Assembly: GCF_013391105.1 (NCBI RefSeq)
Contig: NZ_CP058335.1
Coordinates: 620,001 to 684,000 of the forward strand
Reading direction: 5' to 3'
Source of the DNA: Natronomonas salina
Lineage (GTDB): Archaea > Halobacteriota > Halobacteria > Halobacteriales > Haloarculaceae
Length of the DNA: 64,000 bases
In this document: one piece after another, positions 34,626 through 42,814 of the stretch
Numbering within the stretch: the first letter of the stretch is position 1
Layout of the letters: every line of letters starts with the position of its first letter
Program-made: the position numbers and the translations under genes
Notes under the pieces: generated by a model
The model's input: the letters and a program-made list of their open reading frames with translations, nothing else
What the model was told of the DNA's origin: nothing
Database searches by the model: none

Positions 34626-36392
34626 ATGACCGACCGGTTGACGCGCCGCCGGATGCTGGCGCTGTCGTCGGTCGCCGCGGGCGGCGCCGTCCTCGGCAGC
34701 GGCCCGATCGCGGCCCAGGCGAGCCACGAGAGCTACGACGAGACGATCGAGAGCCATGACGGCACCGACATCGCGACGACGGTCTACCGGCCGGCCGGCG
34801 CCTCGGCCGACGAGCCGGTGCCGATGATCCTGCACTCCCACGGGTGGTCGGGGTCGCGGACGTCCGGCGAGGGATCGTTCCAGCGCGAACTCGACCGCGG
34901 GTTCGGCGTCCTGAGCTTCGACCAGCGCGGCCACGGCGAGTCGGGCGGGCAGGCGCACGTCCAGAACCCCGAGCTCGAGGGCCGGGACGTGATCGCGGTG
35001 CTGGACTACGTCGAGGCCCTCGAGTGGGTCGCCCGGGACGTCGGTCGCTCGGGGTCGACGTCTGATGGAGCGGCGAGCGACCCGACCGTGTTCGCGATCG
35101 GTGGCAGCTACGGCGGCGCCTACCAGTTCGTCGGCGCGCTCACCGAGATCGCTCGGCGGGGCTCGACCCGTTTCGACGCGCTGGCCCCCCAGATCACCTG
35201 GCACGACCTAAGCCAGTCGCTGGCGCCGCAAGGCGTCGTTCGCACGGCGTGGATCGCGGCCCTCTACGCGCTGGGCGCGGGAAACGTCCCCGAGCACATC
35301 CACCGCGGGTTCGTCTACGGACTCACGACCGGGCAGTGGCCGAACGGCGACACGCCGGGGGAGCCGGACCTCGATAATCGGTTCGCCCGGAACGGCCCGA
35401 GCGGGTTCGTCGACGACGGCGTCCACCTCGACGTCCCGGTGCTCATGGGCCAGGGGATCAGCGACAACCTGTTCAACCTCAACCAGGCCTGGCGGAACTT
35501 CGAGGAGACCCTGACCGACGAGGCCCGCGAGCGGAGCGCCGTCGTCGGCTACAACGGCGGTCACGCGCTGCCGAACCTCCTGCCGGCGGGTGGAACGTGG
35601 AACTTCCAGGACGCCTGTACGTCGGGTGGGTCGGACGGAATCGCCGGCGGCGACGTCATCTCGAGTGCCGGCTTCGAGGAACTCCGGCTGCGGTTCTTCG
35701 AGTCGGTCTGCGACGGCGAGGGCGACGCGAGGGACATCGTCGGGTCGCCGTACTCGTTGACGACCGCCGACGGCGAGCGGTGCCTGCAACTCGACGTGCT
35801 CGACGACCGGACGTCGCTCGCGGCCGGCGTCGACCTCAGCGTGCGGAACGACGGAGCCGGCAACCTCGAGCTCCAGCGGGCGGACGGCGTCGACGACTCG
35901 GCGGTGGCGAACCCCGACGAGTTCCCCGCGGCGTTCGATCCCGACGCCGTCGCCGAGGCGTTCGAGGGCACAGGATTCGAGAGCGACGTCGAGGGCGGGA
36001 CCGCGGGGACGACCACGGGCGTCGGCGCGCCGGTCCATCTCGAACTCGCCGCGGGGCCGCTGACGGTCGGCGGCGTGCCGGAGCTGTCGGCCGCGGTGAC
36101 GTCCGTCGGCGTCGACCAGCGGGTGTTCTTCGCGCTGTCGGTCGGGGAGACGCCGGCGACGGCGCGGGTCGTCCAGAACAACATGCTGCCGCTCCGGGAG
36201 CCGGAACCGGTCGTCGGCGCCGACCGAACCGTGGAGCTGCCGGGCGTGGCCGTCGACGTCGCCGAGGGCGAGACGCTGTACCTCACGCTCTCGGCGATCT
36301 CGGACATGTCGTTCGCCCACGGGTCGATTCGGACGCCCGGAGCCGTTTTGCTGGAGGACTTGACGGTGGACGTCCCGCTGGTCGACGAGTGA
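34626..36392 (+). CDS. Secreted CocE/NonD-type alpha/beta hydrolase with TAT signal
   Basis: 588 aa. Twin-arginine signal TRRRMLALSSVAAGGAVLG, cleaved near GPIAAQAS. A Xaa-Pro dipeptidyl-peptidase/CocE-type alpha/beta hydrolase follows: LHSHGWSGSR, FDQRGHGESGG, nucleophile elbow IGGSYGGAYQ, acid in GQGISDNLFN, His in YNGGHALPN. A C-terminal ~200-residue beta-rich region (VHLELAAGPLTVGGVPELSA and onward) resembles the jelly-roll of CocE/X-Pro enzymes. Probably exported folded; substrate (peptide or ester) unknown. The stop abuts the sfsA stop directly. Confidence 0.85.
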   Translation: MTDRLTRRRMLALSSVAAGGAVLGSGPIAAQASHESYDETIESHDGTDIATTVYRPAGASADEPVPMILHSHGWSGSRTSGEGSFQRELDRGFGVLSFDQRGHGESGGQAHVQNPELEGRDVIAVLDYVEALEWVARDVGRSGSTSDGAASDPTVFAIGGSYGGAYQFVGALTEIARRGSTRFDALAPQITWHDLSQSLAPQGVVRTAWIAALYALGAGNVPEHIHRGFVYGLTTGQWPNGDTPGEPDLDNRFARNGPSGFVDDGVHLDVPVLMGQGISDNLFNLNQAWRNFEETLTDEARERSAVVGYNGGHALPNLLPAGGTWNFQDACTSGGSDGIAGGDVISSAGFEELRLRFFESVCDGEGDARDIVGSPYSLTTADGERCLQLDVLDDRTSLAAGVDLSVRNDGAGNLELQRADGVDDSAVANPDEFPAAFDPDAVAEAFEGTGFESDVEGGTAGTTTGVGAPVHLELAAGPLTVGGVPELSAAVTSVGVDQRVFFALSVGETPATARVVQNNMLPLREPEPVVGADRTVELPGVAVDVAEGETLYLTLSAISDMSFAHGSIRTPGAVLLEDLTVDVPLVDE

Positions 36393-37106
36393 TCAGACGA
36401 ACTCGACGGGGACGTCGGGGTCGTGCAGGTTGACCGCCGGCGGGTCGAACCGCGTCGAGACGGCGCCGACCTCGACGCCGGCCTCAGCGGCAGTCCCGAG
36501 CAGGTCCGCGAACTCCGGGTCCACCTCGCGGAACGGGTGGAGTCGGTCGGCGTCCGGCCGCTGGATCACGAAGACGACGTGGCACTCGGTGACGTCGCGG
36601 GCGAGGTCGGTCAGGCTGCGGAGGTGCCGGCGGCCGCGCTCGGTCGGCCGGTCGGGGAACTTCGAGACGCCGTCGACGACGTAGGTGTTGGACTTCACCT
36701 CGACGTAGGCGTCGCCGTCCGGGCCATCGAGCAGGAAGTCGGACCGGCCCGCGTCGGGCAGCGCCGGTTCGGCGCGGACGACGTCGTACCCGTCGAACTG
36801 CGGGAGGCGACCGCCGGCGACGCAGGCCTCGAAGACCGCGTTCGGCAGCGTCGAGTCCAGCGTGACCCACGTGCCGTCGACGTCGACCGCGATGGCGTCG
36901 AAGTCGGTCTTGCGGTCGGCGTCGTCCACTCGCCGGAGGAGCATCTCGCGGCCGGGCCGGAGGACTGTCTCCAGCCCGCCGGAGTTCCGGAGGTAGACCG
37001 GGCGATTCTCGCCGTCGACGGACGCCGCGAGGCTGAACCGGTTGCGACGCTCCCGGAACGTGCCGGACTCCAGCGGCTCGTCGTAGGTCACCAGCGGCTC
37101 GGGCAT
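36393..37106 (-). CDS. sfsA: DNA/RNA nuclease SfsA family protein
   Basis: 237-aa PD-(D/E)XK-type protein named for sugar fermentation stimulation in E. coli. The nuclease core shows RSDFLLDGPDGDAYVEVKS (acidic Asp plus ExK) and preceding RRNRFSLAASVDG. C-terminal FVIQRPDADRLHPFREVDPEF is typical. Start at 37106 gives MPEPLVTYDEPLESG; an ATG at 37151 adds an Arg-rich piece. Physiological role in archaea unknown. Confidence 0.9.
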   Translation of the reverse strand: MPEPLVTYDEPLESGTFRERRNRFSLAASVDGENRPVYLRNSGGLETVLRPGREMLLRRVDDADRKTDFDAIAVDVDGTWVTLDSTLPNAVFEACVAGGRLPQFDGYDVVRAEPALPDAGRSDFLLDGPDGDAYVEVKSNTYVVDGVSKFPDRPTERGRRHLRSLTDLARDVTECHVVFVIQRPDADRLHPFREVDPEFADLLGTAAEAGVEVGAVSTRFDPPAVNLHDPDVPVEFV

Positions 37107-37262
37107 CGTCACCCTGCGGTACCGGGCGGCCCGACATAGGCGCGTCGGCACGCGGCGAGTGTCGGCACGCAGCGGACGTCGGAAGGCCGCGTGGCCGGGG
37201 TCGCGAGCCGTCGAAACATTGTCGGAACTATGCTTTTCCGCCTCTCGGACGAAACGTGGAGC

Positions 37263-38198
37263 ATGAGCTTCGAGACTGTCTGGCGGGACCTGCGGACGGA
37301 GGCGACGGACCTCGATTCCGGGACGGTGCTCGTGACGCCGGCGAGCGACCGGCCGTTCGTCGTGACGTCGTCGGCCGACGACCGCATCGTCGTCGAGTTC
37401 CGCGAGCGCAACGAGGAGCGCATCCTCTGGCGCGACCAGTTCGAGGTGCTCTACGAGCGCCTCGCCGTGGAGGGCGAGGAGCTGTCGGCCTCGGAGCTAC
37501 CGCCGGGAGTCGAACCGTACGTGGTCGTGCTGAGCCTCGGGATGGAGTTCGACGTGGACGGGGACACGCTGCGGGCCTCCGACGACGGCGTCGCCGGCGA
37601 GAGCCCGTTCCGCCACCCGGAGTGGGAGGTCCGGACGACGCCCGAGCGCGCCCACGACGACGCGCTGCTGCTGGCCGACGCGCTGGAGCGCTACGACGTT
37701 GCGGACCTCGATTCGCTGTCCAGCGAGGACCTCGTGAACCTCTACGTGCTGCTGTCGGACGTCCAGCGCGAGGCCGACCGGTTCCGCCGCGCGACGAGCG
37801 ACCTGCTGCTCGACCGCATCGGTCCCGAGGGGCGGTTGCACGGCCAGTTCGGGTCCGTCACGCGGACCAGCCGTAGGCGCCGGCGCCTCAAGCCGACCGA
37901 GGAGATCCTCGACGCCCTCGAGGCGGAGGGCATCCCGGAGGACTGGGTCCTCGGCATCGACCAGGACAAGCTCGACGTCGTGCTGTCGGTGACCGACCTC
38001 GTGGAGTCCGCGGTCTACGACGTCGACGAGCAGGTGTACGTCCAGAAGACCGGCGTCGAGGAGGGCGAGAAACACTCCAGGCTGGAAGGGCTGAAGGACC
38101 GGCTCGCCGAGGCCGAGGACGACGAGGCGGCCGCGGACCTCCACCAGGAGATCGAGGTGCTGGAGGAGCGGATCGACGAGGTGCTCGCCGCCGGCTGA
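37263..38198 (+). CDS. Conserved haloarchaeal hypothetical protein with C-terminal coiled coil
   Basis: 311-aa acidic cytoplasmic protein, MSFETVWRDLRTEATDLDSG. The N-terminal ~110 residues look like a beta-rich domain; residues ~135-195 are helical (LLLADALERYDVADLDSLSS); the tail ~265-311 is a coiled coil (RLEGLKDRLAEAEDDEAAAD). No family recognised. The start at 37263 has an ATGCTTTT TATA-like stretch ~27 nt upstream. The P-loop kinase gene begins 3 nt after its stop, suggesting co-transcription. Confidence 0.7.
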   Translation: MSFETVWRDLRTEATDLDSGTVLVTPASDRPFVVTSSADDRIVVEFRERNEERILWRDQFEVLYERLAVEGEELSASELPPGVEPYVVVLSLGMEFDVDGDTLRASDDGVAGESPFRHPEWEVRTTPERAHDDALLLADALERYDVADLDSLSSEDLVNLYVLLSDVQREADRFRRATSDLLLDRIGPEGRLHGQFGSVTRTSRRRRRLKPTEEILDALEAEGIPEDWVLGIDQDKLDVVLSVTDLVESAVYDVDEQVYVQKTGVEEGEKHSRLEGLKDRLAEAEDDEAAADLHQEIEVLEERIDEVLAAG

Positions 38199-38201
38199 CG
38201 G

Positions 38202-38657
38202 ATGGTCGTGGTGCTCGTCTGCGGACCGGCCGGCGTCGGGAAGACGACCGTCGCGACGGCACTCCGGGAGCGGCTGGCCGACCGCGGTCTCTCGTTCGAT
38301 GCACTACACTCGGACGACTTCAGCCGCGACACCTACCGCCGGATGTTCGAGCGGGTCGCCGACTCCGGGGCCGACTGGATCGTCGACGGGACGTTCTACC
38401 GGCGGGAGTGGCAGGCGCTGTTCCAGCGGCTCGACGACGAGGTTCTCGTGGTCTACCTCCGGGCCGACCTCGAGACCTGCCTGGCGCGCAACCGCGAGCG
38501 GGAGGACCAGATCTCGGAGCGGGGCGTCCGGGTGGTCTGGCACGAGTTCGACCCGCCGCGGGCCGACGTGACGGTCGAGGTCGACGAACTCGGCGCCGGA
38601 GAGACTGTCGACCGGGTTCTCGAAGGGTTGGTGCCGCTGCTCGAGGACGTGACGTGA
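38202..38657 (+). CDS. P-loop kinase (adenylylsulfate/zeta-toxin-like AAA)
   Basis: 151-aa NMP/APS-kinase-like protein. Walker A is CGPAGVGKTT (residues 7-16). HSDDFSRDTYRRMFERVA and WIVDGTFYRREWQALF form the acceptor side and VYLRADLETCLARNREREDQ the lid-type region. The phosphate acceptor is unknown. It directly follows the coiled-coil hypothetical gene and is tail-to-tail with the TraB-like gene (1-nt gap). Confidence 0.8.
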   Translation: MVVVLVCGPAGVGKTTVATALRERLADRGLSFDALHSDDFSRDTYRRMFERVADSGADWIVDGTFYRREWQALFQRLDDEVLVVYLRADLETCLARNREREDQISERGVRVVWHEFDPPRADVTVEVDELGAGETVDRVLEGLVPLLEDVT

Positions 38658-38658
38658 G

Positions 38659-39612
38659 TCACTCGACCAGTTCGAACCCGGAGACGTCGCGGTGGCCGTC
38701 GCGGTGCCGCTCGAGGTAGTAGCGGACGCCCGGCTGGTGGGCGGCGCCGACGACGAGGTGGACCGTCTCGACGTCCTCGGCGTGGTGGACGACGTAGTCG
38801 GCCATCCGCTCGTTGCGGGCGTGGGAGACGGCCTCGAGGTCGGGGTCGTGGCGGCGCAGCCACTCCCGCTCGACGGGCTGTGGGAGGAACGTCGTCTTGT
38901 AGTACCGCTGTAGTTCGCCCAGGCGGGTCGGGTCCTCGGCGGCGCGCCGGGAGGTGGCGAACGCCTCGAAGTCTTTGCCGGTCGCTGCGTCCTCGTGGTC
39001 GGTGAGGAACGACGAGGCGACGTCGCCGAGGGCCTCGGCGAACGCCTCGCCGTAGACGTCCTCGCCGGAGTGGATGAGCGAGAACGCGGCCTCGCGGAAC
39101 TTGCTCGCGGCGTCGTCGACGTCCTCGCGGAGGCCCTCGAACTCGGCGGCCGCCTGGGCCAGCGGCGAGTCGGGGTCGCGGTCGTCGGCCCGCAAGAGCG
39201 CCCAGCGGTAGTCGTCCATCGCGCAGACGTCGGGCATGTCGGCGAAGTACATCGGCCGGACGCCCTGCTCGCAGTAGACCTCGTGGCCGTCGTCGACGAA
39301 CCGCGAGACGTGCTCTCTGAGGAACTCGCGTTCGGCGTCGGTGTCGGCGTGGGTAACGCCGTGGACGACGTACCGGCGGCCGTCGAATCGGACCTCGTCG
39401 CCGGGCAACTCCTGGGAGGGCGTCGCCGGCGGGAGTTCGCGGTCGCGGAGGGTCGCCCACTCCTCCTTCGCCGCGAAGTAGGCCGCCTCCACGTCGTCGG
39501 CGTCCGTGAGTTCGACCAGGTCGGAGAGCCGGGTTGCGGCCCGGAGTGCCTCGAGACGCTCCCGCTCGGCGTCGGATAGCGACGTCTCGACGTCGGATGC
39601 CATCGTCGGCAC
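38659..39612 (-). CDS. TraB/TIKI-superfamily-like protein
   Basis: 317 aa. The pattern GxxH is visible in VVHGVTHADT and again as LVVGAAHQPGVRYYLERH near the C-terminus, with a conserved EQGV after VYCEQGVRPMYF. These are the features used to link TraB, TIKI, ChaN and EreA-type proteins. The mid-region is helical. No signal peptide. Substrate and whether it is a protease are unknown. The match is by motif only. Confidence 0.55.
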   Translation of the reverse strand: MPTMASDVETSLSDAERERLEALRAATRLSDLVELTDADDVEAAYFAAKEEWATLRDRELPPATPSQELPGDEVRFDGRRYVVHGVTHADTDAEREFLREHVSRFVDDGHEVYCEQGVRPMYFADMPDVCAMDDYRWALLRADDRDPDSPLAQAAAEFEGLREDVDDAASKFREAAFSLIHSGEDVYGEAFAEALGDVASSFLTDHEDAATGKDFEAFATSRRAAEDPTRLGELQRYYKTTFLPQPVEREWLRRHDPDLEAVSHARNERMADYVVHHAEDVETVHLVVGAAHQPGVRYYLERHRDGHRDVSGFELVE

Positions 39613-39669
39613 TAGAACGCTGACGCCGTTAACGGTTGCGTGACGGCGTCGGACGGGCGGGTCGGTCTG

Positions 39670-40890
39670 TCACTCGCCGAATCGCACGACGGGGTCGAGT
39701 TCCGACTCGTCGACGTCGGCGAACGCCTCGCGGGCGACGGTGCGGCGGTGGACCTCGTCGGCGCCGTCGACGATGCGGAACTGCCGGACGCTCTCGTAGA
39801 AGTCGCCGATCGGGAGGTCCTTCCCGATGCCGTTGCCGCCGCAGAACTGCAGGGCGGTGTCGATGGCCTCCTGGGTGACGTTCGCGGTGAACACCTTCGC
39901 CATCGACACCTCGACGCGCGCGTCGTCGCCGGCGTCGACCGCGTCGGCGGCCTGTCGGATGAGCGATCGCGCGGCGGCCAGCCGGATGTGCTGGTCGGCG
40001 ATCTCGTGGCGCGGCACCTGCTTGTCGGCGAGTCTCGTCCCGAAGGCCTCCCGCTCCAAGGTGTAGGCCTTCGCGACCTCGAGGGACCGCTCGGCCATCC
40101 CGGAGAACCGCATGCAGTGGGTGAGCCGCGCGGGGCCGAGTCGCTCCTGGACGTGCGCGAAGCCCTCGCCCTCCTCGCCGAGGAGGTGCTCCTCGGGGAC
40201 GCGGACGTCGTCGTACTTGACCTCGGCGTGGCCGACGCCGTGGACGTCGCTGCCGACGTGGGGGATGTCGCGGACGATCTCGACGCCGTCGGCGTCCTTC
40301 GGGACGAGGAAGACCGAGCAGCCGGCGTAGGGGTGGGCCTCCTGGTCTGTGCGGGCGAACACGAGCAGGACGTCCGCCTGGATGCCCTTCGACGTCCACC
40401 ACTTGTGGCCGTTGATCACCCACTCGTCGCCGTCCTTCTCGGCGGTCGTCTGCAGCATCTTCGGGTCGGAGCCGCCGCCCTGCATCGGCTCGGTCATCGA
40501 GAAGCCGGAGGCCATCTTCCCCTCGACGAGCGGTTCGAGGTACTGCTCCTTCTGGAGTTCGGTGCCGTGCAGCTCCAGCAGGTGCATGTTCCCCTCGTCG
40601 GGGGCGTCGACGCGCATCGCGGGCGCGCCGAGCGTACTGCGGCCGGCCTGCTCGAACGTCGGCAGGACGTCCCGGAAGTCGTAGCCCATGCCGCCGTGCT
40701 CCTCGGCGATCTGCGGGGCGTACACGCCGTAGTCGCGGGCGGCCTCCTGGAGTTCCCTGATCGTGCTGTCGGAGACGGCCATCCCGCCCTTGAGTTCGCG
40801 CTCCTTCGGGATGACGACCTCGTCCATCAGCTTCCGGGCGCGCTCGGCGAGTTCCGTCGCGGCCTCCGAATCGTTGTACGAGAGCATCAC
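39670..40890 (-). CDS. Acyl-CoA dehydrogenase
   Basis: 406-aa FAD enzyme. FAD/substrate loop FSMTEPMQGGGSDP, then KWWTSKG, CGGNGIGKDLPIGDFYESVR in the C-terminal helical domain, and RIVDGADEVHRRTVARE. It would make enoyl-CoA for the crotonase/hbd pair at 27-29 kb, but lies 11 kb away and the acyl chain preference is unknown. ATG at 40890 gives MMLSYNDSEAATELAERAR. Confidence 0.92.
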   Translation of the reverse strand: MMLSYNDSEAATELAERARKLMDEVVIPKERELKGGMAVSDSTIRELQEAARDYGVYAPQIAEEHGGMGYDFRDVLPTFEQAGRSTLGAPAMRVDAPDEGNMHLLELHGTELQKEQYLEPLVEGKMASGFSMTEPMQGGGSDPKMLQTTAEKDGDEWVINGHKWWTSKGIQADVLLVFARTDQEAHPYAGCSVFLVPKDADGVEIVRDIPHVGSDVHGVGHAEVKYDDVRVPEEHLLGEEGEGFAHVQERLGPARLTHCMRFSGMAERSLEVAKAYTLEREAFGTRLADKQVPRHEIADQHIRLAAARSLIRQAADAVDAGDDARVEVSMAKVFTANVTQEAIDTALQFCGGNGIGKDLPIGDFYESVRQFRIVDGADEVHRRTVAREAFADVDESELDPVVRFGE

Positions 40891-41062
40891 TCACGTTTCC
40901 GCCGACGAGAGTATAAAAGGCGGGCGAGAGTCCCACGATTCTGGACAGCCGGCGGCGCGGGGTCGATCGAATCGCCGTCGCGCGATACGTCCAGTGGCGA
41001 GGGGTCGTTCTCGGATTGAGTTCGGGCCCACGTTGATAACGTGGGGTCGGAAAGAACTCGAG

Positions 41063-42184
41063 GTGAACCCGGCGACACGCTACAGGCTCGGAGGCGTCGT
41101 CATCGGCGGTGGAATCGTCCTCTCCTTCGCCCACCACCTCCAGTTCGCAGGCGTCTTCAGCGAGTCGCCCGCCGAGACGGCAGCAGCCTTCATACCGTCG
41201 GTCCTCGCCGCGGGCGCGGCACTCTGGCTCGGGTCCGTGATCCGCTCTGGCGGGATTCCGAAGACCGCGCTCGACCGGGCCGCGATGTGGTACCTCGGCG
41301 GTGCACTCCTGCTCGCGCTGGCGCTGTACGTCTCGTTCTCGGCAACGTTCGGCAGCGACGCCCTCCCGCCCGACCTCTGGTTCAGTATCAGGAACTGGGC
41401 CATCGCCGGGTCCGCGCTCGGTCTGGTCGTGGCGAACTACGACCTTCGACGCACGGCGGCGCTGCGGCGGGCGACCGCGAACGAACGGACCGCGACGCAC
41501 GTCTCCCAACGCCTGTCGGTGGTCGATCGCGTCCTCCGGCACGACATCCGGAACAAACTCAACATCATCCTCGGTTACGCCAGTTCCACAGAAGGGGACG
41601 GTATTCGCGAGGACGACGCCCTCGCCGTCGTGGCCGCCGCCGAATCGCTCATGGTGATCGTCGAGCGGGCCAGATACTTCCGGAACGTCCTCGAGAAGGA
41701 ATCCCCGAAGCCGCTGGACCTGACGGAACTCGTGACTGAAGTCATCGCCGGCTTCCGGGAGGAGTACCCTGAAGCGCAGGTCACCATCGTTCGGCAGGAG
41801 GAGGTCACCGCCCGGACGTACCCGGAGTTCCGCAACGTACTGGAGGAGCTCTGCGAGAACGCGGTCGTCCACAATCCGCGCCCCGACGCCGAGTGCCGCC
41901 TGGCAGTGACGCTCCGGCGGGTCAGGACGGAGGAGGGTGCGGTGGCGGAGATCGTACTCGAGGACAACGGTCCCGGCATCCCCGAGCGAGAACAGTTGGT
42001 GCAGACGGACGACGTCGAGACGCAACTCGACCACAGCAGCGGGACGAGTCTTTGGCTGGCTCGCTGGGTCCTCGACGCGTCCGGCGGCGACTTCGCTATC
42101 GAGTCGGCGAATCCAGACGGCACCCGGCTCGTGCTCAGGTTACCGATAGCGGAATCGGACGCTGGGCCCGCGTCCCCGGATTGA
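41063..42184 (+). CDS. Membrane-bound sensor histidine kinase
   Basis: 373 aa. About four membrane helices lie in residues 8-125 (LGGVVIGGGIVLSFAHHL, SVLAAGAALWLGSVI, AMWYLGGALLLALALYV, AIAGSALGLVVANY). HisKA has His160 in VLRHDIRNKLNIILG; HATPase shows VLEELCENAVVHN, EDNGPGIP and a G-rich end, though the G2 loop is weakly conserved (HSSGTSLWLARWVLD). GTG at 41063 lies about 28 nt after a TTGATAAC TATA-like box, so the message is probably leaderless. It converges with the response regulator gene (3-nt gap). Confidence 0.85.
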   Translation: MNPATRYRLGGVVIGGGIVLSFAHHLQFAGVFSESPAETAAAFIPSVLAAGAALWLGSVIRSGGIPKTALDRAAMWYLGGALLLALALYVSFSATFGSDALPPDLWFSIRNWAIAGSALGLVVANYDLRRTAALRRATANERTATHVSQRLSVVDRVLRHDIRNKLNIILGYASSTEGDGIREDDALAVVAAAESLMVIVERARYFRNVLEKESPKPLDLTELVTEVIAGFREEYPEAQVTIVRQEEVTARTYPEFRNVLEELCENAVVHNPRPDAECRLAVTLRRVRTEEGAVAEIVLEDNGPGIPEREQLVQTDDVETQLDHSSGTSLWLARWVLDASGGDFAIESANPDGTRLVLRLPIAESDAGPASPD

Positions 42185-42187
42185 ACG

Positions 42188-42643
42188 CTACTTCGGGGGT
42201 AGCTGCACCTGTACCAACCAGAAGTCCTCGATGGACTGAGCGAGTCGCCTGAAGTCGTCCTCGGTGGTCGGCTTGTGCAGGTAGGCGTTGGCGTTGAGTT
42301 CGTACGATCTCGCGACGTCCTCGTCGGCGTCGGAGGAGGTGAAGACGAGGACGGGGATCCGGGAGAGTTCCGGTTGGGCGTCGAGTTCCTCGAGGATCTC
42401 CTCGCCGCTCGGGCCCGCGACGTGGAGGTCGAGGAGGATGAGGTCCGGCTGTGGGACGGCGGCGTACTCGCCTCGCTGGTGGACGAAGTCGAGGGCTTCG
42501 TCGCCGTCCGAGACGACGTGGACGTCGTTCGTCCGGTCGGTCTCCTCGAAGGAGTCGATGAACGGGGCGATATCGTCGGGCTGTGACTCGACCAGGAGGA
42601 GGTCGTAGGCACGGCCCTGACCAGCAGAAGAACGTCTACTCAT
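42188..42643 (-). CDS. Stand-alone receiver (response regulator) protein
   Basis: 151-aa CheY-like receiver without an output domain. Acidic pocket VESQPDD, phospho-acceptor Asp72 in LILLDLHVAGPSGEE, Thr/Ser in VFTSSDAD and Lys in YLHKPTTEDD. Lies 171 nt downstream of the multi-PAS kinase gene on the same strand and tail-to-tail with the membrane kinase. Either kinase could be the partner. Many haloarchaeal receivers act as phospho-relays. Confidence 0.9.
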   Translation of the reverse strand: MSRRSSAGQGRAYDLLLVESQPDDIAPFIDSFEETDRTNDVHVVSDGDEALDFVHQRGEYAAVPQPDLILLDLHVAGPSGEEILEELDAQPELSRIPVLVFTSSDADEDVARSYELNANAYLHKPTTEDDFRRLAQSIEDFWLVQVQLPPK

Positions 42644-42716
42644 ACATGGCTACTCTACTGGAGCATACTCACCGGGGGACAAGGAACCACGCCCTAATCT
42701 GTTTGGGCCAGTCGGT

Positions 42717-42736
42717 TCTACTTATCTAGAAGTAGA
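42717..42736. repeat. 20-nt inverted repeat between kinase and receiver genes
   Basis: TCTACTT/AAGTAGA arms of 7 nt around ATCTAG, AT-rich in the intergenic gap. It could be a processing hairpin after the kinase gene or an operator for the receiver gene. Confidence 0.4.
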
Positions 42737-42814
42737 TACCAGGTTCGTCCTGTTCCGATCGGCATCCGAGACCTCCCAGGGGCCTCGATTGGCAGGAAAT
42801 CGGGGGAGACGCCC